Source of the DNA: Hofstenia miamia
Lineage: Eukaryota > Xenacoelomorpha > Acoela > Hofsteniidae
Direction of reading: 5' to 3'
NCBI GenBank assembly: GCA_900660155.1
Contig: CABFPE010000111.1
Location: forward strand, 1,536,153-1,595,470
Length of the DNA: 59,318 bases
Shown here piece after piece: positions 57,001 to 59,318 of the stretch. The notes under the pieces are model-generated. The model ran no database searches and had not been told where the DNA came from. It worked only from the letters and a program-made list of their open reading frames with translations. Each line of letters starts with the position of its first letter. Positions within the stretch are counted from its first letter, which is position 1. A program made the translations under genes and the position numbers.

Positions 57001-57467
57001 TATTTTTTTAAAAGTTTTAAATTTTCATCATACAATATTCCGGTAATCAGGTTTCAAGTTAATTGGTGCAACAATTAAACTTTAAATACTTTTTATGATA
57101 GACCACCAAAACCCAAGTGTGATGGGCACCGTATAGAGCATAATTTCTTAAATGATATATTATGCCCACTGTCATCCTTTGGAATTGTTTTCTTTAATAA
57201 TTCAATTTTCACACTCCATCACTACATCAGTGGCATTACTAATATTAAGCATCATTGTATTTTGATGTTTGCATTAACAATATTTTATACATGTCTCCTT
57301 GGTTGATTAAGCTATGAAAGAAATATGAATCGGCCCTGCAATTTCATATTTAATCGTATTTTTGAATTGTTTATTTAAATATCTGCAACTATTGTTATGT
57401 ATATAATTTTAGCTTGGGTGTTCAGTGCAGAATTTGGCAGCACATTACAGATGAAAGACACCAATAA
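11072..57467 (+). CDS. Ask1: ASK-type MAP3 kinase (MAP3K5/6/15 homologue), complete, 30 coding exons
   Basis: Spliced gene of about 1346 codons (4041 nt of CDS). Every exon joins in frame with GT-AG introns except one GC-AG. Domains by predicted residue: N-terminal thioredoxin-binding region 1-190, central TPR-like regulatory region about 190-475, PH-like domain 475-625, kinase domain about 633-890, 14-3-3 motif RSTSAP at 920-925, C-terminal helical region 1017-1255, SAM domain about 1285-1346. Kinase hallmarks: GQGGYGTVY (647-655), IAIKE with Lys669, HRDIKGDN (761-768), DFG (782-784), Thr798 (equivalent to human Thr838), APE (807-809). All catalytic residues are present, so an active Ser/Thr kinase is expected, acting in the cytoplasm on MKKs of the JNK/p38 pathways. 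The start is ATG 11072, with an in-frame TAG at 11063 after the acceptor at 11060. Exon-level evidence is given separately. Confidence 0.93.
11716..12480. mobile_element. MITE with iterated GCGTTCAGACGA/GATG motif, copy 1
   Basis: Begins AAGGTGCGTTCAGTCAAGCA and ends in the complement of AAGGGTAATCTCAGATGAAC. Inside it, GTGCGTTCAG-type words followed by ATCTTTTTTGATG recur several times near the left end and again near the right end. No reading frame. It shares a block of internal sequence with copy 2 (around AAGGAATAACTGCTTTTT), so both are one family. Confidence 0.7.
12973..13459. mobile_element. MITE with iterated GCGTTCAGACGA/GATG motif, copy 2
   Basis: Ends are AAGGTGCGTTCCGACGAACA and, read on the minus strand, AAGGTGCGTTCATACGAGAA; both are flanked by TA. 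Internal GCGTTCAGACGAGC words recur near 13037, 13318 and 13387. It shares internal sequence with copy 1. No coding capacity. Confidence 0.75.
13596..13735 (+). CDS. Ask1: ASK exon 2
   Basis: Encodes [20 protein letters not shown] and [15 protein letters not shown], nearly colinear with human DIAVVEMSDAFRQPSLFYHL. Phase 1 in, phase 0 out, donor AAG|GTAACT. The 918-nt intron after it holds no recognised element. Confidence 0.95.
14654..14844 (+). CDS. Ask1: ASK exon 3 (thioredoxin-binding region)
   Basis: Phase 0 in, phase 2 out (donor AC|GTTAGT). Begins [17 protein letters not shown], then [11 protein letters not shown] and a helical end [12 protein letters not shown]. It matches the human GNYTFVPYMITP and YCCDSSFM region. 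The frame stays open to 14992, but the reading beyond the donor is unlike the family. Between NFR and the end there is no cysteine, so the residue matching human Cys250 is not present. The 1948-nt intron after it has no recognised content. Confidence 0.85.
16793..16961 (+). CDS. Ask1: ASK exon 4
   Basis: Phase 2 in, phase 0 out. Encodes [17 protein letters not shown] and [20 protein letters not shown], then REIQ, equivalent to human RQRVDNIEVLTADIVINLLL. It starts the TPR-like regulatory region. Donor CAA|GTTTGT. The intron after it holds a Penelope-like relic. Confidence 0.92.
17640..17920 (+). pseudogene. Penelope-like element relic, GIY-YIG endonuclease end
   Basis: Reads [20 protein letters not shown], then a TGA, then [12 protein letters not shown], followed after a frame change by [18 protein letters not shown]. 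This fits the Cys-x2-Cys plus GIY-YIG-like layout of Penelope-like elements (CxxCxxxYVGxTxxxFxxRxxEH...EALYIxxxKPxLN). The TGA sits where the conserved arginine is expected, consistent with decay. It lies in ASK intron 4, same strand as the gene. Confidence 0.7.
17984..18042 (+). other. Possible decayed hammerhead-ribozyme-like core at the 3' end of the Penelope-like relic, followed by (TA)n
   Basis: About 65 bp after the endonuclease relic the sequence reads CTGAAAAA, GATT-TTG-AATC (4-bp stem), GAAAC, CGGTC. The order CUGANGA - stem II - GAAA is that of a hammerhead core, and Penelope-like elements are known to carry hammerheads, but the first box is off by one base. A TA repeat follows from 18014. 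Confidence 0.25.
18448..18560 (+). CDS. Ask1: ASK exon 5
   Basis: Encodes [14 protein letters not shown] and ends HLYAFALNR, equivalent to human DYDSIVKLVETLEK and FHYAFALNR. Phase 0 in, phase 2 out, donor AG|GTATTA. The 1519-nt intron after it has nothing recognised apart from short TA runs. Confidence 0.93.
20080..20250 (+). CDS. Ask1: ASK exon 6
   Basis: Encodes [20 protein letters not shown] and [20 protein letters not shown], matching human RNLPGDRAKAL and VGRIYKDMFLDSNFTDTESR. Ends in the first two bases of a Trp codon that exon 7 completes. Donor TG|GTGTGA. Confidence 0.95.
20586..20927 (+). pseudogene. mariner-type transposase relic (helix-turn-helix part)
   Basis: A 113-codon frame contains [20 protein letters not shown] followed by [14 protein letters not shown]. 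This resembles the second HTH of mariner transposases (LGVSxSTVxRxLKxLG...SLLLRNKN). No catalytic aspartates or terminal repeats were seen. It lies in ASK intron 6. Confidence 0.4.
21517..21629 (+). CDS. Ask1: ASK exon 7
   Basis: Encodes [20 protein letters not shown] and ends KELQNMG, equivalent to human WFKKAFESEPTLQSGINYAV and FELRKVG. Phase 2 in, phase 1 out. The 1014-nt intron after it shows nothing recognisable. Confidence 0.93.
22644..22915 (+). CDS. Ask1: ASK exon 8
   Basis: The largest internal exon. Encodes [18 protein letters not shown], then [20 protein letters not shown], equivalent to human LSSLLGKKGNLEKLQSYW and KLFKLKTPAWYLKS. Ends in PNAE, phase 0, donor GAG|GTTTAA. The 926-nt intron after it contains a short CGCTTATCGCTTA-rich patch near 23045-23100. 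Confidence 0.94.
23842..23991 (+). CDS. Ask1: ASK exon 9 (start of PH-like domain)
   Basis: 50 codons, phase 0 at both ends. Encodes [20 protein letters not shown] and APVLILEQT, equivalent to human ELVDFWMDFLVEATKTD and FPVLILEPT. Followed by a 43-nt intron. Confidence 0.93.
24035..24094 (+). CDS. Ask1: ASK exon 10
   Basis: 20 codons including [13 protein letters not shown], equivalent to human YQPSYLSINNEVE. Phase 0 at both ends. The donor is GAG|GCAAGT, a GC-AG intron whose other positions fit the consensus well. Confidence 0.88.
24694..24776 (+). CDS. Ask1: ASK exon 11
   Basis: Encodes [20 protein letters not shown] and SSTVRTA, equivalent to human ISIWHVLPDDKKGIHEWNFS and ASSVRG. Phase 0 in, phase 2 out. 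Its match right after exon 10 is what fixes the GC donor. The introns on both sides (599 and 388 nt) hold nothing. Confidence 0.92.
25165..25260 (+). CDS. Ask1: ASK exon 12
   Basis: Encodes [20 protein letters not shown] and FQLYF, equivalent to human FEERCCFLYVLHNSDDFQIYF. Phase 2 in and out, donor AG|GTATTC. The 1158-nt intron after it contains a small inverted repeat (GGTGTTTCCA/TGGAAACACC, about 25600-25668) and nothing else recognised. Confidence 0.88.
26419..26509 (+). CDS. Ask1: ASK exon 13
   Basis: Encodes [20 protein letters not shown] and [11 protein letters not shown], equivalent to human KKFFEMVNTITEEKG and the acidic linker before the kinase. Phase 2 in, phase 0 out, donor AAA|GTAAGT. 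The 997-nt intron after it shows nothing recognised. Confidence 0.88.
27507..27640 (+). CDS. Ask1: ASK exon 14 (kinase N-lobe)
   Basis: Encodes [23 protein letters not shown] and [12 protein letters not shown]: glycine loop and catalytic lysine. The donor GG|GTTAAT was chosen because it gives exactly seven residues between ER and LHEE, as in human ASK1. The frame stays open a little further in the intron. Confidence 0.9.
28575..28666. repeat. Inverted repeat with 15-bp perfect arms
   Basis: Arms TTAATATCTAGTCTA (28575-28589) and TAGACTAGATATTAA (28652-28666) around a 62-nt loop in ASK intron 14. Possibly a very short fold-back element. Confidence 0.8.
28690..29300 (-). pseudogene. Tc1-type transposase relic
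   Basis: On the minus strand near 28820-28785 the sequence reads [18 protein letters not shown], matching the Tc1 block SPDLNPIENLWxxLK that carries the third catalytic acidic residue. Upstream sequence has many stops and frameshifts. No clear inverted repeat ends. It lies in ASK intron 14. Confidence 0.6.
29722..29953 (+). CDS. Ask1: ASK exon 15 (kinase N-lobe and hinge)
   Basis: Encodes [40 protein letters not shown] and [11 protein letters not shown], ending QILEGLKYL. Almost colinear with human LHEEIALHKHLKHKNIVQYL and [20 protein letters not shown]. Contains helix-C glutamate. Donor TTG|GTAAAG, then a 41-nt intron. Confidence 0.97.
29995..30133 (+). CDS. Ask1: ASK exon 16 (catalytic loop, DFG, activation segment)
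   Basis: Encodes [38 protein letters not shown] and [15 protein letters not shown] and the activation threonine (KTLAG, equivalent to human ETFTG) are present. Phase 0 in, phase 1 out. Followed by a 45-nt intron. Confidence 0.97.
30179..30306 (+). CDS. Ask1: ASK exon 17 (APE motif, C-lobe)
   Basis: Encodes [40 protein letters not shown] and NE, equivalent to human [20 protein letters not shown]. Phase 1 in, phase 0 out. The 4557-nt intron after it carries the piggyBac element. Confidence 0.97.
30515..33392 (-). mobile_element. piggyBac-type DNA transposon (2878 bp) with TTAA target duplication
   Basis: Bounded by TTAA at 30511-30514 and 33393-33396. Terminal inverted repeats read CCCTCATCTGGCCAC (left) and TCCTCATCCGGCCAC (right, minus strand). 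Further in, a second inverted pair repeats ATTCCGGCCA followed by a TGTCTAC...GTAGACA palindrome (left near 30548, right near 33180), with one more copy of the palindrome (TGTCTACATATGTAGGCA) close to the right tip near 33360. The transposase lies inside on the minus strand. It sits in ASK intron 17, antisense to the gene. Confidence 0.92.
31010..32560 (-). pseudogene. piggyBac transposase, broken
   Basis: Acidic N-terminal part (32536 down to 32340) runs into [20 protein letters not shown] (about 32321). A frameshift near 31870 separates it from the catalytic part. The three family aspartates are visible at [10 protein letters not shown] (about 31870), YMDRYFSS (about 31720) and KAGVDIMD (about 31430). 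In-frame stops fall at about 32537 (TAA), 31210 (TGA) and again near 31125, before a C-terminal cysteine-rich finger ([21 protein letters not shown]). The copy cannot make a full transposase. Confidence 0.85.
34864..34961 (+). CDS. Ask1: ASK exon 18
   Basis: Encodes [20 protein letters not shown] then DLCADFMLK, equivalent to human EPQAAMFKVGMFKVHPEIPE and AFILKCF. Phase 0 in, phase 2 out. Followed by a 40-nt intron. Confidence 0.92.
35002..35144 (+). CDS. Ask1: ASK exon 19 (end of kinase domain)
   Basis: Encodes [20 protein letters not shown] and, at the end, [10 protein letters not shown], equivalent to human LKCFEPDPDKRACANDLL and NEYLRSIS. The 14-3-3 motif is completed by exon 20. Phase 2 in, phase 1 out, then a 43-nt intron. 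Confidence 0.94.
35188..35281 (+). CDS. Ask1: ASK exon 20
   Basis: First codon completes Ala-Pro of RSTSAP. Low-complexity linker with a DPFSR end, comparable to the human VDPFSF stretch. Supported by phase (1 in, 2 out) and good splice signals. The 1993-nt intron after it holds only a hairpin at 36986-37018. Confidence 0.85.
36986..37018. repeat. Short hairpin (GGCCTTCTT/AAGAAGGCC)
   Basis: Near-perfect palindrome with outer ATCA/TGAT arms and an inner 9-bp stem in ASK intron 20, just after a TA repeat. AAGAAGGCC also occurs once near the Penelope-like relic (17310). Confidence 0.7.
37275..37349 (+). CDS. Ask1: ASK exon 21
   Basis: Basic then proline-rich: [18 protein letters not shown] and IPLPPYPE. 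Phase 2 in and out. Comparable in place to the human linker ending in IPDENF/PPSPEE, but not alignable residue by residue. Support is phase, splice sites and position. Confidence 0.78.
37913..38024 (+). CDS. Ask1: ASK exon 22
   Basis: Encodes [20 protein letters not shown] then NQEKSK, equivalent to human GFFMLRKDSERRATLHRILT. Phase 2 in, phase 0 out, donor AAG|GTATAA. The 4848-nt intron after it is full of transposon remains. Confidence 0.9.
38219..39000. repeat. Possible non-autonomous element with GGTTCAGAC/ATCGATT inverted words
   Basis: GGTTTGGTCAGACTATCGATT near 38219 is inverted as AATCGATGGTCTGAACC near 38268, and related words recur at 38874-39000 (GGTCTGAACAC, AATCGATTTTTTTGG). No reading frame, and borders are not defined. 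Between them lies a GATAAGCG-rich patch. Low confidence. Confidence 0.35.
39681..40754 (-). mobile_element. Internally deleted piggyBac-type element of a second family (1074 bp)
   Basis: Flanked by TTAA at 39677-39680 and 40755-40758. Ends begin GACTAGAAGG (left) and CACTAGAAGG (right, minus strand), and both carry GGTCATTTTT(A/G)ACCCATAG further in. The minus strand holds the C-terminal half of a transposase: GHNMTTDTF (about 40490), [30 protein letters not shown] (about 40190), then after a one-base frame change [13 protein letters not shown]. The N-terminal half is missing, and stops and frameshifts are present. Confidence 0.8.
41155..41665 (-). pseudogene. piggyBac-type transposase N-terminal fragment
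   Basis: Two overlapping minus-strand frames. The first is acidic ([17 protein letters not shown]); the second reads [20 protein letters not shown] then NSNIYFKQ, which resembles the N-terminal piggyBac domain (pattern YFxxFFxxELxxxIxxxTNxYA). It lies outside the element at 39681-40754 and may be the missing half of a related copy. A right-end-like sequence (CCAGTG|TTAA at 42735-42738) could belong to it. Confidence 0.5.
41981..43506. mobile_element. TIR-bounded unit (1526 bp) enclosing ASK exon 23
   Basis: Left end CAAGGAGTGCTTAATACAAC at 41981 and the same sequence inverted ending at 43506. Similarity continues imperfectly for about 70 bp (GAGTGACAACCA, GGCTTCATT). Both ends are flanked by TATATTT (41974-41980 and 43507-43513), compatible with a 7-bp target duplication; the CAAGG start is hAT-like. 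No transposase frame is seen inside. ASK exon 23 lies within it. Confidence 0.75.
42873..42914 (+). CDS. Ask1: ASK exon 23 (tentative)
   Basis: After acceptor AAATTTAG it encodes [14 protein letters not shown], which continues exon 22 as human DKIVRNLMESLAQG does. Phase 0 in and out, donor AGT|GTAGAA (weak). A longer form ending at 42941 (GGT|GTCTTT) is also in frame, but fits the human spacing less well. Its first nine bases (GTCACTCGT) also occur in the right TIR of the surrounding unit. If it is not an exon, exon 22 joins exon 24 directly in frame. Confidence 0.55.
44095..44151 (+). CDS. Ask1: ASK exon 24
   Basis: 19 codons, [19 protein letters not shown], in the place of human LKWEHITTLIASL. 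Only phase 0 is open here, agreeing with both neighbours. Donor CAG|GTTAAT, then a 40-nt intron. Confidence 0.8.
44192..44356 (+). CDS. Ask1: ASK exon 25
   Basis: 55 codons, phase 0 at both ends: [20 protein letters not shown] then [13 protein letters not shown] and [10 protein letters not shown]. Corresponds to human SLREFVRSTDRKIIATTLSK and the following helix. Followed by a 45-nt intron. Confidence 0.85.
44402..44503 (+). CDS. Ask1: ASK exon 26
   Basis: 34 codons, including [20 protein letters not shown], equivalent to human LRNHNIKPHWMFALDSIIRK; this PHWMF block is a strong identifier. Donor CAA|GTCCTG opens a 35-nt intron, the shortest in the gene. Confidence 0.93.
44539..44708 (+). CDS. 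Ask1: ASK exon 27
   Basis: Begins [16 protein letters not shown] (human LRPHFSLASES), then a Ser-rich segment with [20 protein letters not shown] and an end [12 protein letters not shown]. Phase 0 in, phase 2 out, donor AG|GTAAAT. Confidence 0.88.
45277..45445. mobile_element. pogo-type MITE (169 bp)
   Basis: Ends CAGTCAAATCTCGCT (left) and CAGTCAAATCTCACT (right, minus strand), each flanked by TA (45275-45276 and 45446-45447). Internally, CTCTCGCT-TATGCC words recur. No reading frame. It lies in ASK intron 27. Confidence 0.88.
46248..46423 (+). CDS. Ask1: ASK exon 28 (C-terminal helical region)
   Basis: Encodes [20 protein letters not shown] then [10 protein letters not shown], positioned as human NRLLEELVRKEKELQALLHR before the SAM domain, followed by a polar linker. 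Phase 2 in, phase 1 out, donor T|GTAAGA. The 9554-nt intron after it contains five transposon relics. Confidence 0.85.
46889..48133 (+). mobile_element. pogo-like DNA transposon with C-terminal zinc ribbon (1245 bp, decayed)
   Basis: Flanked by TA. Ends CCGTAAAAATGGGGTAAATC (left) and CCGTAAAATGCGGTAATTTG (right, minus strand), both followed by GGACAC. Inside, plus-strand relics read [15 protein letters not shown] (near 47340; the GFRATGLxPFxPEV block of DDE_1 transposases), then [20 protein letters not shown], an Arg-Gly stretch and finally [15 protein letters not shown]...FFECAQC (47750-47850), a zinc ribbon/PHD-like end. Stops and frameshifts abound, and the catalytic core is gone. A second end-like copy (GTCCGAATTACCCCATTTTT) at about 47920-47945 suggests a nested or rearranged right end. 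Confidence 0.8.
48715..49030 (+). pseudogene. Tc1-type transposase relic
   Basis: First frame: [20 protein letters not shown] then LDGANVTLK, an HTH of Tc1-type elements. Next, in another frame: [18 protein letters not shown] and [11 protein letters not shown], matching the DES catalytic block and KVxRPxxxRY pattern. At least one stop and one frameshift separate them. The second half of the catalytic domain is missing. It lies in ASK intron 28. Confidence 0.7.
50080..50993 (-). pseudogene. hAT-type transposase relic with CGGBP1-like zinc finger
   Basis: The N-terminal frame (50993 to 50664) holds [20 protein letters not shown] then [10 protein letters not shown], the Cx2C...Hx4-5H finger found in CGGBP1 and related hAT proteins. 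Downstream pieces near 50280-50230 ([13 protein letters not shown]) and near 50180-50050 ([20 protein letters not shown]) resemble the hAT C-terminal block (YAPVTSxxVERSFSxYK). Several stops and frame changes. It lies in ASK intron 28, antisense. Confidence 0.6.
51400..52623 (-). pseudogene. Tigger/pogo-type transposon relic
   Basis: One terminal end is intact: CAGTAAAACCTCTCTAACAC reading leftward from 52623, next to TA. Transposase pieces on the minus strand: TELTIKRKK with a following [10 protein letters not shown] (about 52130-52080; psq-type HTH), [20 protein letters not shown] (about 51820), [12 protein letters not shown] (about 51650; first aspartate) and [13 protein letters not shown] (about 51540; second aspartate). 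Stops and frameshifts disrupt it. The other end was not found. Confidence 0.8.
52342..52419. repeat. Imperfect tandem repeat, two 39-bp units
   Basis: Units begin TTTTGAAGCTGGAATAAACA and CTTTGAAGCTGCAATAAACA, and both end GTCGAGGTATG. It lies inside the non-coding 5' part of the Tigger-type relic. Confidence 0.85.
52626..53430 (-). pseudogene. Merlin (IS1595/ISXO2-like) transposase relic
   Basis: Minus-strand order: [20 protein letters not shown] (53395-53330; zinc-binding N-terminus), [17 protein letters not shown] then RWVFG (53135-53060; first Asp), NTISK / [10 protein letters not shown] (about 52970; second Asp), [17 protein letters not shown] (52880-52832; Glu), [10 protein letters not shown] and [16 protein letters not shown] (52820-52720). 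These are the hallmarks of the Merlin superfamily. Blocks fall in different frames with stops, so the copy is dead. No terminal repeats were identified. Confidence 0.85.
55978..56200 (+). CDS. Ask1: ASK exon 29 (SAM domain)
   Basis: Pro-rich lead then [38 protein letters not shown] and [10 protein letters not shown], equivalent to human DSELTDWLRVNGADEDTISR and DYTLLDVLYYVTRDDLKCLR. Phase 1 in, phase 2 out, donor AG|GTAAGT. The 1212-nt intron after it has nothing recognised. Confidence 0.95.
57413..57467 (+). CDS. Ask1: ASK exon 30 (C-terminus and stop)
   Basis: Encodes [18 protein letters not shown] and TAA (57465-57467), equivalent to human RGGMLCTLWKAIIDFRNKQT. Phase 2 in, acceptor TAATTTTAG. 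Confidence 0.93.
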
Positions 57468-58984
57468 GAAAATGTATATTATTTAGGAATGCTAGAGTAT
57501 TTAAATGCTTTTAATATTTTATGGTGCTTTTTAACTATTTATTTTTGTATTTTGTAATATAAGAGAATGTATGTGTGAAATTTTGTACATTGAAAGAATG
57601 CTGGGAATTTGTAGCAATTAAAGTTACCGAATTTTAAATTTTCCATGTATGCTTTTTATATAATTACTATCCGGACTATAATTTTCAATAACTGAGGTTG
57701 TAGTTCCATATTTCATTGCACATAATTCATGATCTATTATAGGCAAGGGTTGGTAATTTGTTGCAACCTACTAAAACGAGGAGGCTACAATTTTGAAAAC
57801 ACTAACCTTTTAATAGAAGTTGACAATAGATATAGGTACAATAATTATTTTATAGCGTATTTATGAACAATAATCAACAATTATGTCAGTTTAACTACGA
57901 CCAATAGCAGCAGATAAAATCCATGAAATGTAATTATCTTCAATTTATTCAATTGCAGAATTTACACGAAGACATTAATATTAATATGGAATGCAAGTTA
58001 AAAAGTAAACTAGAAAATTGAACTATTTTAATAAATTTGGTAAGGTAATTCCATTTCAATTCTTGAAGTTTTTGATTATACCACTTTTTATTTTACAAAA
58101 TAAGGTAGACTCTGAGAGAAATGCAATATTATAGCAATCGCCAATTTTTTCATTAAATTTAGAATCAAATTCTGAATCTAGCTATAAAAAAAACGTTTTG
58201 TAAAATAGAAGCCCTCTTAAAAATTAATGTAATTGTTTCCAAAAGCTGTGGAAATGTAAAAAAAATTGAATTTAACTAAAATGTAGTAATAATTTCCTAT
58301 TGATATATTATTACAATTAGAAATCTTTCATATTGTGAGAATTCCTTAGAGATGCCATTTTTTGAATTCTAGTAACTTATCGCCAATTAATCTTAATAAA
58401 AACATGCAAGTATATACATTTACCAGACATTTGTTGATGATTTTTGGCCAAGCTTTGAATTAAGTTTATCGGTCTCATAAATGAATCTTACTTTTTCTTT
58501 GATGGATGCGATCTTTCTTTTTGATTTATTATAGTTGTTGTATGTATTCCTCGATATTATATTTTAAATACATGCTCAAATTTATGTTAATGTTTCATTT
58601 GGTTGTAACTATTTCTGCATTTGCTTCTTTAACATGTTTATCAATAAATCATCTATACATTTAAAAATCCAATTATTTAGTTACTAATAACTAAAATTTC
58701 TCATGTTAATAGTACTAAAGTTCAATTAAGCATTGAATTATGTAGTTTGGCCATATCCTCTTCACAAGTAGCTTCATTCGTTTACAGTCTATGCACTTTA
58801 TCAAACATATGTAATTGTATGCGAGGATTGTTTTCTATACATGCGACATGTATGTGATTTCCGCAACTAAGTAATAAAGCAATTTGAATGAAGGAAATGT
58901 CATAAGTCCAGCTTTAAAGTCAAATGGCTAACATTGCTTATATAATACTCGTTTCGGTGCACATGGCAGCAATGGAGTTTTCTA
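57468..58984. other. 3' UTR and downstream flank of the ASK gene
   Basis: AT-rich. ATTAAA at 57617-57622, about 150 nt after the stop, is a plausible poly(A) signal variant. Beyond it I see no gene or repeat. Confidence 0.5.
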
Positions 58985-59318
58985 TTGGAATGCTTTCTTT
59001 GAGCGCTCTCGAACCACGCAGTCACAATATTGTGCTTCTCAGAAGTGCAAAGCTGATTTCAGTTCTGATATGCCTGATTACATCTGAGTAGGACTCCTTC
59101 ATCTTCTCGGCTACTTTCAGAGCAATTTGCTTAATGGTCTTATGAGTTGAGCGGCTGCATCCTCCAGTCGTCGCAAAGATCAAGGCAGGGAAGGAGCTAT
59201 GCTCAACGTTGATAATTCGTTCTTCATATTTTGACTTTTTGAGCCCCTCGTGATATCCATATACATCTTTTATACTTTTTGGGCAACTCTTTGAGAGGGG
59301 GTTGAAAACCTTCACATC
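58985..59318 (-). pseudogene. Retroelement C-terminal ORF fragment, runs off the right edge
   Basis: A minus-strand frame reads NVEHSSFPALIFATTGGCSR, IKQIALKVAEKM and SDVIRHIRTEISFALLRSTI, then L, a TGA and LRGSR. This matches a C-terminal block common in invertebrate retroelement polyproteins (HGSFTPLVFSxxGGM...IRxxLSFALLRSxLLCLRGSR), with TGA in place of the Cys codon. The rest lies beyond the window. Confidence 0.65.

Overview
This is an AT-rich, intron-rich animal (invertebrate metazoan) genomic window. No prokaryotic gene layout is present, and nearly all long reading frames are either spliced exons or decayed transposons. The lineage cannot be fixed from the sequence. The bimodal introns (35-45 nt, or mostly several hundred to several thousand nt) and the strongly diverged proteins suggest a fast-evolving invertebrate.

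Two protein-coding genes stand head to head. Positions 7-6122 (minus strand) hold six exons of a FAM117/GLCCI1 family gene, which continues off the left edge. Its recognisable blocks are RRTSSFDTI, STKSVDTQTP, EPPDGCEKV and FCAPDKK. Positions 11072-57467 (plus strand) hold what reads as a complete ASK-type MAP3 kinase (the single-gene counterpart of MAP3K5/6/15). I reconstruct it as 30 coding exons whose splice phases all agree, giving about 1346 residues (human ASK1 has 1374). The domain order is the ASK order: N-terminal thioredoxin-binding region, central TPR-like regulatory region, PH-like domain, kinase domain, a 14-3-3 site, a C-terminal helical region and a SAM domain. It should act as a stress-activated cytoplasmic MAP3K upstream of MKK/JNK/p38.

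Layout: 7-6122 FAM117-like gene, whose 4.3 kb intron carries a pogo-like relic, a LINE fragment and a fold-back element. 6123-11060 is the divergent intergenic region, with two close copies of one LINE, a hAT C-terminus and a perfect 50-bp tandem duplication. 11072-57467 is the ASK gene. Its introns carry two iterated-motif MITEs (intron 1), a Penelope-like relic (intron 4), a mariner relic (intron 6), a Tc1 relic (intron 14), a piggyBac with clear ends (intron 17), a second piggyBac family plus a TIR-bounded unit that encloses exon 23 (introns 22-23), a pogo-type MITE (intron 27), and five different decayed DNA transposons in the 9.55 kb intron 28. 57468-58984 is the 3' flank. 58985-59318 is the end of a minus-strand retroelement running off the right edge.

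Points most worth a second look: eight introns of 35-45 nt in one gene; a GC-AG intron; absence of the cysteine equivalent to human ASK1 Cys250; a 14-3-3 motif assembled across a 43-nt intron; and an exon that lies between transposon-like inverted repeats with matching 7-bp flanks.
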